A DNA stretch of 64,000 bases, from contig CABPYL010000010.1 in assembly GCA_902461565.1 (NCBI GenBank), positions 19,220 through 83,219 of the forward strand. The letters run 5' to 3'. Below, piece after piece: positions 43,473 to 51,307 of the stretch. The position numbers and the translations under genes were made by a program. Each line of letters starts with the position of its first letter. Position 1 is the stretch's first letter. Origin of the DNA: an uncultured Porphyromonadaceae bacterium (GTDB lineage Bacteria > Bacteroidota > Bacteroidia > Bacteroidales > Muribaculaceae). The notes beneath the pieces were generated by a model. The model was not told where the DNA came from and ran no database searches. It worked only from the letters and a program-made list of their open reading frames with translations.

Positions 43473-44534
43473 TTATTGTTTTCCCAACAGACGGCGATAA
43501 TAAACTATATATTGCTCCACAGTAGCCGAAACATCGTAGCGTCCGACATATCCGACGGCTTCCGCTGCACGGTCGATGGCCTCGGGATAATGCGTCATAA
43601 GTTCAGTTATCGCATCGGCAACCGATACAGGGTCGCCAGATTCGGCAGAGATACAATAGCGCCCGTTTCCGGCAACTTCCCAAGGGCCGTCGCCGCGAGT
43701 AAGCACCAGTGGAAGTCCCGCCGCCATGCCTTCGGCAACTGTGAGGCCGAATCCTTCGCTACGCGATGGATGTACCATAGCGTCGAATGTGTGCAGGCAG
43801 CCGTATATTCCGGCACGGTCCATCTGGCCGGCGAAGTTCACGCGATCGGCCACGCCCTCCTTCCTGGCAAGTTCCTCCAGTGGCCCGAGCTCGTCGCCAC
43901 GGCCAATGAAGGTAACATCCACATTCTTCACACCTCTGTCGGCAAGCACGCGCAGAGCGCGGATAAGCACGTCCTGCCCCTTGTACTCAGGCCTTAGGCT
44001 GCCAACCTGCACGATACGGAACACATCTCCTGCCGGACGACGACCACGACGGGGCACGTCGGCTGTGCGGAAGCCATTGAGGATGGTAGTTACATCGGCT
44101 CCGGGCACACGGGCAAGCACATCGTCGCGCACGGTGTCGGTAATAGCCACCATATGCGATCGCGAGGCGTATATCATGGGCATGTCCTTGCAGTGTACGG
44201 TAAACAGCAGGCGCCTGGCACGCACCACTACAAGTCGGCTGAATTTATGGTGATGGGAGTGTATCACATCGGGGCGCAGACGCATTATGCGCCAGTTCAG
44301 ACGTGCCATCATCAGCAAGGGCTTGTCGCCTTCCTTACGGCGCATGCGTATAACCTCCACACCGGGGTCGAATTCACCGAACAGGCTCTCATTGGCCACG
44401 TCGTTCACAACCAGCACGGTAACACGATGTCCCATCCGCACCTGGATGTTCGCGATATCTATCAGCATGGATTCCACGCCGCCTGTCTTGAAGGAATATA
44501 TCAGGTGAAGGATGTGCAGTCTGTCGTTTTTCAT
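43473..44534 (-). CDS. GT4-family glycosyltransferase
   Basis: A 353-residue GT-B enzyme. The N-terminal half has HLIYSFKTGGVESMLIDIAN with the glycine-rich acceptor loop and RPDVIHSHHHKFSR. The C-terminal half has VGSLRPEYKGQDVLIRAL and the SRSEGFGLTVAEGMAAGLPLV nucleotide-sugar motif with EX7E. It should transfer a sugar from a nucleotide donor to a surface glycan. It lies 9 bases after the histidine kinase gene and ahead of the SIS/PfkB pair, so it may be under that kinase's transcript. Confidence 0.9.
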   Translation of the reverse strand: MKNDRLHILHLIYSFKTGGVESMLIDIANIQVRMGHRVTVLVVNDVANESLFGEFDPGVEVIRMRRKEGDKPLLMMARLNWRIMRLRPDVIHSHHHKFSRLVVVRARRLLFTVHCKDMPMIYASRSHMVAITDTVRDDVLARVPGADVTTILNGFRTADVPRRGRRPAGDVFRIVQVGSLRPEYKGQDVLIRALRVLADRGVKNVDVTFIGRGDELGPLEELARKEGVADRVNFAGQMDRAGIYGCLHTFDAMVHPSRSEGFGLTVAEGMAAGLPLVLTRGDGPWEVAGNGRYCISAESGDPVSVADAITELMTHYPEAIDRAAEAVGYVGRYDVSATVEQYIVYYRRLLGKQ

Positions 44535-44543
44535 AATGGTCAG

Positions 44544-45764
44544 TTATTTTCTGTCTACGGGCAGCTCTATGCGGAACGTCGTACCCACACCGGGCACCGA
44601 CTGCTTTACAAAAATTCTGCCGCCGTGGTACTGCTCCACAATACGTTTCGCCAAAGTGAGGCCCAGTCCCCATCCACGGCTCTTTGTGGAATAGCCGGGG
44701 TTGAAAACCGTCTTGAAATTCTTTCTCGATATTCCTTTGCCGGTGTCGGCCACCTCGATGAATGCGGTGTTCTGCGCTATGCCGGCAACAACGTCGATTC
44801 GTCCCGGGCGCCCGGCCTCGGCTGCATCCACGGCATTCTTAATAAGATTTTCCACTACCCACTCCAACAGCGGAGTGCAGGCAAGCACGTGTATTTCCGA
44901 TGCGCAGGGGTGCCATGCAAGGGATATCTTGGGAGAGATGCGGGTTTCCATATATCCGACGGCATCACCTACCACGTTATTCAGTTCAGCAGGTTCCATG
45001 CGCGGAACCGACCCGATTTTAGAGAAGCGCGAGGCGATGGTGCTGAGGCGGTTCACGTCCTTGTTCATCTCGGCAACGGTATCGGCATCCACTCCATAGT
45101 CCGGCAGAAGCTCCATCCATGCCATCAGCGACGATATCGGGGTTCCCAGCTGATGCGCCGTTTCCTTGGACAGGCCAACCCATACCTTATTCTGCTCGGC
45201 CTTCTTGGTAGACAACACCGCGAAGTAGAGCACGCAGATAAAGGTGAGCATCACCAACAGCTGCACGTATGGAAACACACTCATACGTTTTAGCAACGTG
45301 GAGTCCTCATAGTAGAGATACTGCACCACATCCGGAGGAATCTCTATAACAATCTTGTTCTGTGTATCCGACAGCTCCCGAAGCTTGTTTCGGAGATATT
45401 CGGAATTAACCGGGCTGAGAGGAGCCCCGAGCGCAAGGCTGTCGGTGGCGTCAGGCAAGCTGAAATTACGGTAGTCGAGGATATTTCCGTCGGCATCGGT
45501 GAGCAACACCGGAATAGTGGTGTTGCTCTGGATTATGCTGAGCAGGAAATCGATGTCGCTGTCAGAATGATTGTCCATGTCGGACATTGTAGCAGAAGCC
45601 AGTTCCTTGGTGGCATCGGCCCATATCTGCATACGCTCGCGCTCCACATTCGACAGGTCGCGTATAAGGCCCGACGAAAAATAAAGGAACAGAACGACAA
45701 CGACAACCGAGGCTATCAGGAAAGCCCCTTTGCCGTAGCGACGTATTTCATATATATTAGCCAT
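44544..45764 (-). CDS. sensor histidine kinase
   Basis: A 406-residue inner-membrane kinase: TM1 about 14-34, periplasmic sensor about 35-160, TM2 about 163-184, then a dimerisation helix with phospho-acceptor His204 (LSKETAHQLGTPISSL). The HATPase domain is present (WVVENLIKNAVDAA N-box, VADTGKGI, FNPGYSTKSRGWGLGLTLAKRI). No response regulator gene is adjacent, so it is an orphan kinase or its partner is elsewhere. A perfect promoter lies upstream. The glycosyltransferase gene follows by 9 bases. Confidence 0.93.
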   Translation of the reverse strand: MANIYEIRRYGKGAFLIASVVVVVLFLYFSSGLIRDLSNVERERMQIWADATKELASATMSDMDNHSDSDIDFLLSIIQSNTTIPVLLTDADGNILDYRNFSLPDATDSLALGAPLSPVNSEYLRNKLRELSDTQNKIVIEIPPDVVQYLYYEDSTLLKRMSVFPYVQLLVMLTFICVLYFAVLSTKKAEQNKVWVGLSKETAHQLGTPISSLMAWMELLPDYGVDADTVAEMNKDVNRLSTIASRFSKIGSVPRMEPAELNNVVGDAVGYMETRISPKISLAWHPCASEIHVLACTPLLEWVVENLIKNAVDAAEAGRPGRIDVVAGIAQNTAFIEVADTGKGISRKNFKTVFNPGYSTKSRGWGLGLTLAKRIVEQYHGGRIFVKQSVPGVGTTFRIELPVDRK

Positions 45765-45786
45765 CGGAACAAGTATCTTTATACCG

Positions 45787-45818
45787 CAAAGTTAAGCAAA
45801 CGGCGGGTAAATACCAAA
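45787..45818 (-). promoter_or_regulatory. promoter of the histidine kinase gene
   Basis: On the minus strand TAACTTTG (45794-45787) and TTTG (45818-45815) are perfect and 20 bp apart. Confidence 0.85.
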
Positions 45819-45933
45819 TCCAATGCGAAGAGCGGATGACCGCCTGTTTTTCCTGTTCCGATTATCAGTGATGCCCGGTATCGCTCACAGAGCTACGCCG
45901 CAGCTTCAGGAGAATCCAAATCACAGATACAGT

Positions 45934-45962
45934 GTCCCCGGGGCTTTATGCAGCCCGGGGAC
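45934..45962 (-). terminator. hairpin after the 46-49 kb lipoprotein operon
   Basis: A GC-rich stem of 11 pairs with one bulged G (45934-45945 with 45952-45962, loop TTATGC). It lies about 70 bases past the barrel stop. A T-run is weak on the minus strand. Confidence 0.65.
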
Positions 45963-46029
45963 TGTCATCCAATCCGATTTTATTCCGGAGGCGAATTCAG
46001 AGCCGGCAATGGTAGCGAGCCGAAGCAGC

Positions 46030-46782
46030 TCAGATATTATACGACAAACCTATATTGAGAAAAACATTATAGGTATTCATGTCGATTTTTCGCGTATCGG
46101 GATTCAGCACACTTATGAGGCCCCATGAAAGGGTTGCCTTTACCGAAAGATTTCTATAAATTGATCGGCTTGCACCGAGTCCAAGGCCGACATCAAAGCG
46201 ACGCATATCGTCGGAATAGTCATAATACGCCTTGTTTACTCCGATTGCCGGATGCAGTGGAGTCTCGTGCAATTCACCATCGCTGACCTTTCCGGTAAAC
46301 GCACGGTCGAGAGCATAGGAGAAATATGGTCCGAACTCCATCTTCCAGCTGTTGCCGAGGCGGAACACCGCATTTACAGGCAGGGTGATATAAGTGATCC
46401 TGCTGGTATTCCTTATCTTTCCGGTAAAATATCCGGTCTTCGCCCCTTCTTCGGTGCCGTCCTGAATGTTCATAGAGAGATGATAGTTGCGCACTTCAAT
46501 ACCAGTCTTCATTCCTTTGTTCTCGAACGCCAGACCAACACGGACGCCCCATTTCGGCGACAGCCAGTAAATTGCATGCGCTCCAATGGAAATATTAGCG
46601 GTAGGGCTGTAGCTGTCTATCTTCCGAACTTCGGCAGGGAGGCCCATAGGAGTTGTAGCACCAAGATTAAAGCCGAGATCGACTCCATAGTCTATCTTGC
46701 GTGGTGTCTGAGCAATCACAGCCATCCCAGCCACCACAATCGCCAAAAGAAAAATTATAAATCTGTTTCGGCACATAATCAT
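46030..46782 (-). CDS. outer-membrane beta-barrel protein
   Basis: A 250-residue exported protein with signal peptide (about 1-24, ending VIAQ). DYGVDLGFNLGATTPMGLPAE and repeated aromatic-ended strands match PorT-like OMP_b-brl domains. It ends SYNI, with the terminal strand as a barrel signal. It overlaps the PCMD lipoprotein gene by 4 bases and closes a three-gene operon with two surface lipoproteins. Confidence 0.85.
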   Translation of the reverse strand: MIMCRNRFIIFLLAIVVAGMAVIAQTPRKIDYGVDLGFNLGATTPMGLPAEVRKIDSYSPTANISIGAHAIYWLSPKWGVRVGLAFENKGMKTGIEVRNYHLSMNIQDGTEEGAKTGYFTGKIRNTSRITYITLPVNAVFRLGNSWKMEFGPYFSYALDRAFTGKVSDGELHETPLHPAIGVNKAYYDYSDDMRRFDVGLGLGASRSIYRNLSVKATLSWGLISVLNPDTRKIDMNTYNVFLNIGLSYNI

Positions 46783-47864
46783 TCACAAATAATTTCGACG
46801 TCATCTATTAACAACGTACTGCCGGGGGCCCCGTCATATACATCGCCCTTGTTGCTGGAAGAGAACACCAAAGCGAGGTTGTATCGGCCGTTAGCAAGCA
46901 TGTCGGGATTGATTTCCTTATTGCTGTCGTATCTGAACAGGATATCAAAAGTGTGATAACCGTCGCCAGGAGTAGAGCTACCATCTTCAATCTCGGCCAT
47001 ACCCACAATATTAGGGCTTGTGCGGATGTTGAAGCCGTTCAGATGGGTTACATTCTCATCTGTGAGATACATAACAGCAAGAATTCGGCATCTGTCTTCT
47101 GTTTGAGAGAAATATGTAAGGCCACCCGACTTATATTTATACTTTCCCGTAACCCTCAGAGGCTTATGCGAGAAAGGCAAACCAAACATAGTGGATTCTC
47201 TGGGTTCTCGGAGAGAAGCGTCAAACTGACCGAGAAAAAGATTACCGGCGGCCACAGGTTTGTCGAACTGTCCTGTGAGGCATGTAACAAGTTTAAGAGC
47301 CTTATCGCCAGAAGCAGCGTCGTCTGTGGGCTGAGTAGGGAAAACGGTGTAATCGTCGTCCTTGTTTGTAAGGAAATTAAACGCTTCGTTGCCAGAGGCC
47401 CAAATTCCGAGTTCCGATTCCTTACCGTCGACTAAGCAGAGCTCTACCGGTATCATATATCTCATTCTTTCCGGCTGTTTCCAATTTTCGAAACCGAACT
47501 TTAATGGCAGCCCAGCAGATCGGACAGCGACGGTGTATTTTTTAGTCCAATTAAGGTCTTCGCTCGTTACAGAAAACACTCTCGGGACATCATAACCCTT
47601 AACACCGTCGGGGTCCGGAAGAATTGAAGCCCCCTCCGAGACTTCGATTTTCAACGAAATCTCGGAAGGGTCTGTATTCGGTTCAACATAAACGTCGACA
47701 GCATCGTTATGATATACCACGGTAAGGATATTACCGTTTTCGGAAGTAACATTCTTGATATCTACGCCGATATTCGGAAGCTCATCCTTGATACATCCGG
47801 TTGCCAAAATCAATGGCAACGCAGACAATAAGAACAATGCGGTCTTAATATTGCACTTCATCAT
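46779..47864 (-). CDS. PCMD-domain lipoprotein
   Basis: A 361-residue lipoprotein with lipobox ATGC (Cys24). The N-terminal part (about 30-115) resembles the Ig-like DUF5018-type domain common in such proteins. The C-terminal part (about 118-360) fits the putative carbohydrate metabolism domain PF13201: LKFGFENWKQPERM..., WASGNEAFNFLT, KLVTCLTGQF and the C-terminal NLALVFSSSNKGDVYDGAPGSTLLIDDVEI. These proteins are surface-exposed and thought to bind glycans. It overlaps both neighbours by about 4 bases, so it is translationally coupled in a three-gene operon. Confidence 0.85.
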   Translation of the reverse strand: MMKCNIKTALFLLSALPLILATGCIKDELPNIGVDIKNVTSENGNILTVVYHNDAVDVYVEPNTDPSEISLKIEVSEGASILPDPDGVKGYDVPRVFSVTSEDLNWTKKYTVAVRSAGLPLKFGFENWKQPERMRYMIPVELCLVDGKESELGIWASGNEAFNFLTNKDDDYTVFPTQPTDDAASGDKALKLVTCLTGQFDKPVAAGNLFLGQFDASLREPRESTMFGLPFSHKPLRVTGKYKYKSGGLTYFSQTEDRCRILAVMYLTDENVTHLNGFNIRTSPNIVGMAEIEDGSSTPGDGYHTFDILFRYDSNKEINPDMLANGRYNLALVFSSSNKGDVYDGAPGSTLLIDDVEIICE

Positions 47865-49117
47865 TTAGGCTGACGCAATACAATATTTCCATCGGCGGCA
47901 ATAAAGTCGGAGGTATTAACCTTTTTGCCAGTAGCGCCCCATTGCCCGAGTCCAAGCACAGCGATATACTTCTGCGGGTTCTCCATAGGGTTGACACCAG
48001 GTCCAACGGGATCCAGTTTTCTCATGGAATGCGGATAGTCTTCGGCAAAAACCATATTACGATAAAGAATCATGACACCGTCGCCCCAAGAATCGGCATC
48101 CCATTCCAGGACATTATATCCTTTTCGTTCTGCGATCTCCTTAACTTTGGTATAATCGGCACCATTCTTGTCGGCCAAAATATAGTTTGCAAAACCATCG
48201 GCATCAATATTTGTCTGGTAGTCGCAAATCGCAAGGGGGGTATAAGTTTCCTGATTTCCAACGCAAACGGACCAATACCGCATTTCGGCGTCCTTATACT
48301 CATCTTTTTTCTGAGGATATCCAGGAGCCTTGAAATTAAACACCATCACTTTTTCCTTTTCGAGCACGTTGCGATTGTAGCAATATTCGGCCGGTCCGTT
48401 AGGATAAGCAAATGAGAAAGGCGCCCTGAAGAAGAGCATATTGTCATTTGAAGAGAAAGCACCACCGGGAATGGACATAGAGCCACGCAACCCGCTGAGT
48501 TCTCTCTTAGGCGCAGGGACCACCGAACCGTCTATAAGGCTGATACCGCTTATCATAGGCATCTTCACGCCACCGTTGATGCCCCCTTCGGGGATATAGT
48601 AGCGCAAAATAGTACATACTTTCTTTACATCGGAATCATACCAAATAATATTCTTCTTTCCGGCAGTGATGCTTTCGGGTGCATCGACCGGAAGGACATA
48701 CAGAGTATATTTTTTGTCGCCGGCAGTATCGCCCAAGAACGGATTGGAAGATCCCTGGTCGGGAACGATATCGATATCCATTATGCTGTAAGCCTTCTGG
48801 CAATTGCTCGACTGCTCGTCGTCGTCATATACGTTATAGCTGAGGAAACGCGAATCGGGGAACTCTCCTTCAATCTTAAGACCCATCGAAAGACTGCTCT
48901 CGGTGCTGAATGTATATTCCCAATAAAAAGCGAAATGATCGGGGAAAAACTGCAGTTTCATGTCATCGCCCCGTAGGACTTCACCCCAACTGTCGACGTA
49001 AGGAAGCTCTTCTATGTTATTGATATCCTCATCGTCGTTTCCACATGAAACCATTCCTAAAGACATAGCAAATCCAACGGAAATGATAAAAGCTTTTCTA
49101 AAATTAAATTTGTACAT
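47861..49117 (-). CDS. hypothetical surface lipoprotein
   Basis: A 418-residue lipoprotein with lipobox MVSC (Cys25) followed by an acidic GNDDED stretch, a signature often linked with surface export in Bacteroidetes. The mature part is beta-rich with many Asp, Asn and aromatic residues and no motif I recognise. It leads an operon with the PCMD lipoprotein (overlap 4 bases) and a barrel. It may be a fimbrial-like or glycan-binding surface protein. A -7 TATTTTTG (49152-49145) lies 28 bases above the start. Confidence 0.8.
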   Translation of the reverse strand: MYKFNFRKAFIISVGFAMSLGMVSCGNDDEDINNIEELPYVDSWGEVLRGDDMKLQFFPDHFAFYWEYTFSTESSLSMGLKIEGEFPDSRFLSYNVYDDDEQSSNCQKAYSIMDIDIVPDQGSSNPFLGDTAGDKKYTLYVLPVDAPESITAGKKNIIWYDSDVKKVCTILRYYIPEGGINGGVKMPMISGISLIDGSVVPAPKRELSGLRGSMSIPGGAFSSNDNMLFFRAPFSFAYPNGPAEYCYNRNVLEKEKVMVFNFKAPGYPQKKDEYKDAEMRYWSVCVGNQETYTPLAICDYQTNIDADGFANYILADKNGADYTKVKEIAERKGYNVLEWDADSWGDGVMILYRNMVFAEDYPHSMRKLDPVGPGVNPMENPQKYIAVLGLGQWGATGKKVNTSDFIAADGNIVLRQPK

Positions 49118-49144
49118 ATAAAAATTCTTAGATTAATTGACCCG

Positions 49145-49152
49145 CAAAAATA
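49145..49152 (-). promoter_or_regulatory. -7 element of the 46-49 kb lipoprotein operon
   Basis: TATTTTTG on the minus strand, about 28 bases above the start at 49117. No clean -33 is seen. Confidence 0.55.
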
Positions 49153-49363
49153 CAAAAAAATTACTGTGCTAAATAATTTAACGCAGTGCAAAATGTAAAA
49201 AAAGCCACAAAGTGAGCAAATCGGACCAAAAATAATAGAAGTTTTCCATAAAAACAGGGGACAGCCAATCTGAATGCTATAATTGATCCAACATAAACTG
49301 AATCCAGATTACAAAGGCGTTCCTGAGCTATCCCCCATTGTTTTTTCGGATTTGAGGGGCAAT

Positions 49364-50362
49364 TCAGAAGTGGATAATGAGTTCTGCGACAAAGCGATCG
49401 GGAGATTTGCCCTCGCCATCCCACTTTACATATTTCTCGTAGTTCAGGCGCACGTCGGCATTGACTTTCTTATACTGATAGGTGAGTGTGGAGCCGACGG
49501 TTACGCGGTCGCGAGCGGCAGCGAACACATCTCCGGCCTGCGTTATTGAATAGTGGCTGGTCATTCCATCGAAACGCGCCTGTATGCTCCAGCGGTTGAA
49601 GACGCCCCAGTCTACGGCTTTGTGCCAGTCGGCGAATATAAGGTAGCTGTGGACGTCCTTGTAAGCGCGGTTGCAGTAATGTTCCCAGATATACTCGCCG
49701 GCAACCATCCATTGGCCACGGGAATATCCGGCATATGCGTCGACAAGATTAGCACGCGTGCCGCCCGGACGGATTGACGCGTAAGCAGCAGAGACAGACC
49801 ATCCGCTACCAAACTTCATCATTGCTTTGCCGGAATAAGCCAGCGTACGGTTCCATACATTGTGCTCGCCAATTGCATTGGGATTGAATGCGCCGAATTC
49901 AAGAGTGAGCGGTGTTCGAGTCAAGGTATATCCCACTTTTGCGCCGACAGCGCGATAGTTCATCACCTGGTCAGCCATAAAGGCGAGATTGGAAAAATAA
50001 TAGTTTGCCGGCGCGTAGAAAGCCTCCACACCGAAGGGCATACGGAACTGTCCGGCCTGGAAAAGGAGTCCTTTGGAAATCTGCATCCGGCCCCAGGCAT
50101 CCAAAATCTTTATTTTGCCACGGTCGCAGAGATCGGTCTGGAAAAAATATGAAATGGATGGAGCCACATTGCCGCCAATGCTAAGGCGAGCGTTTCGCAC
50201 CTGAAAGCGTTGATCGCCTGTACGGGTATCGGCTTCCCATCGCGAGCGGATGGCACCGTGAAACTCCGGAAGATAGCTGAAACCGTCGCTGTCGGCGGCG
50301 AAAGTCGTAAAAGCGGCAGCCGCGGTAACGGCAGTAAGGAAAAATTTCTTTATCAGTAGCAT
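49364..50362 (-). CDS. phosphate-selective-type porin (OprO/OprP)
   Basis: A 332-residue outer-membrane protein with signal peptide (about 1-22, TTFAAD). GAIRSRWEADTRTGDQRFQVRNARLSIGGNVAPSISYFFQTDL is the family start of PF07396 porins, and repeated amphipathic strands follow to the terminal FVAELIIHF. OprO/OprP pass phosphate or polyphosphate in Pseudomonas; for Bacteroidales members the substrate is not established. It is a single gene with a promoter at 50412-50443. Confidence 0.9.
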   Translation of the reverse strand: MLLIKKFFLTAVTAAAAFTTFAADSDGFSYLPEFHGAIRSRWEADTRTGDQRFQVRNARLSIGGNVAPSISYFFQTDLCDRGKIKILDAWGRMQISKGLLFQAGQFRMPFGVEAFYAPANYYFSNLAFMADQVMNYRAVGAKVGYTLTRTPLTLEFGAFNPNAIGEHNVWNRTLAYSGKAMMKFGSGWSVSAAYASIRPGGTRANLVDAYAGYSRGQWMVAGEYIWEHYCNRAYKDVHSYLIFADWHKAVDWGVFNRWSIQARFDGMTSHYSITQAGDVFAAARDRVTVGSTLTYQYKKVNADVRLNYEKYVKWDGEGKSPDRFVAELIIHF

Positions 50363-50411
50363 AATGCTGATGAAAGGTAGTTCAGGAAATGTGATTGTAG
50401 TTTATAAGTTG

Positions 50412-50443
50412 CAAAGATACGCAATTTAAGGCGAAACCGCAAG
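50412..50443 (-). promoter_or_regulatory. promoter of the OprO/OprP-type porin gene
   Basis: On the minus strand the -7 TATCTTTG (50419-50412) is perfect, and CTTG (50443-50440) stands 20 bp upstream as a one-mismatch -33. Confidence 0.7.
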
Positions 50444-50563
50444 ACAGAGGAAAGTGGAGGCAGTAGTGTGGATGCGGCAACAAAGTGAGGGACTACTCTG
50501 GTCTCTACGCTCTCCACTAAAAGCCTGCTTTCAGTTCAGAATGATCTCCGCCATACACAAAAA

Positions 50564-50585
50564 CGGGGACGCCGAAGCGCCCCCG
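50564..50585 (-). terminator. terminator of the winged-helix gene
   Basis: A 9-bp GC-rich stem with one A-C mismatch (50564-50572 with 50577-50585, loop CGAA) is followed on the minus strand by five T residues (50563-50559). Confidence 0.82.
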
Positions 50586-50605
50586 CGGTACTATAAGGTG
50601 AAAAA

Positions 50606-50824
50606 TTATTTATCCTGCACCAAAGAGATGATGAGTTCTTTCTCGTCCTCGGGGTCGGGGAGAATCTGGATTTTGCCTTCGCGAGCAAGCCAGCCAAGAG
50701 CTGCATAAACTTCTTTATCTTTCAGTTTTGTGGCTTTGCGAAGTTGTTTTACTCCCATTGCGTCTGCGGTATTCAGTGCTACCCAAACAGAGCCGGCGTA
50801 CATGCCGATAGTTTCAGTGTTCAT
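50606..50824 (-). CDS. winged-helix protein, DUF2582 type
   Basis: A 72-residue protein made of a single winged helix-turn-helix (MYAGSVWVALNTADAMGVKQLRKATKLKDKEVYAALGWLAREGKIQI), the DUF2582/PF10771 family. It is widespread in Bacteroidetes. Its target is unknown. It is probably a monocistronic DNA-binding protein, with a -7-like TAAATTTG at 50899-50892 and a terminator after it. Confidence 0.9.
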   Translation of the reverse strand: MNTETIGMYAGSVWVALNTADAMGVKQLRKATKLKDKEVYAALGWLAREGKIQILPDPEDEKELIISLVQDK

Positions 50825-51307
50825 GTCAGTTGAATGTTTAAATGTTAGACTATTTCTTGTTTCTGTGTAAGCTATATACTTTCATCGGCGACAAATTTAC
50901 AATTTTCCGCTATATAAACCTACGAAATTAGAACAAATCTTGTCCTCCAAAGTTTAAAAATTCCGGTAAACAAACAATTTTTCAGAAATAAACGCCAGCC
51001 ATGCCTATAAACGATAAAAAGGAACTCCTCACGAAGTTCCTTCTTATGGGTTTCCAATAGGTACAATTTCTAAGGTAAAAAAGATTGTTTTAGGTTTGCG
51101 CTACAAAGTTGGCCTTTTTTTGACGGTTGTCCAAATTATTTTATATGTTATAGGACATACTTTTTTAGCAACAACTTGAACTAATCGTTTTTAAACTATT
51201 TTAATAAGCTGTACCATTGTATTTTATCATTGTGCTATAAGAAGCATTCATGCCAAAAACCACATTGTTAAATAATGTGAAATCAGACATATTGCCTTGC
51301 ATTATGC
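50825..51307. other. AT-rich intergenic region with carB terminator and possible small-RNA signals
   Basis: No ORF is supported. A -7 TAAATTTG (50899-50892, minus) serves the winged-helix gene. AAGGAACT/AGTTCCTT (51019-51026, 51035-51042) with an adjoining A-run is a likely minus-strand terminator, probably for carB. A plus-strand TAGGTTTG (51091-51098) and a weak TGTCC/GGACA hairpin before a T-run (about 51127-51163) could mark a short RNA, but the evidence is thin. Nothing else is seen. Confidence 0.5.
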
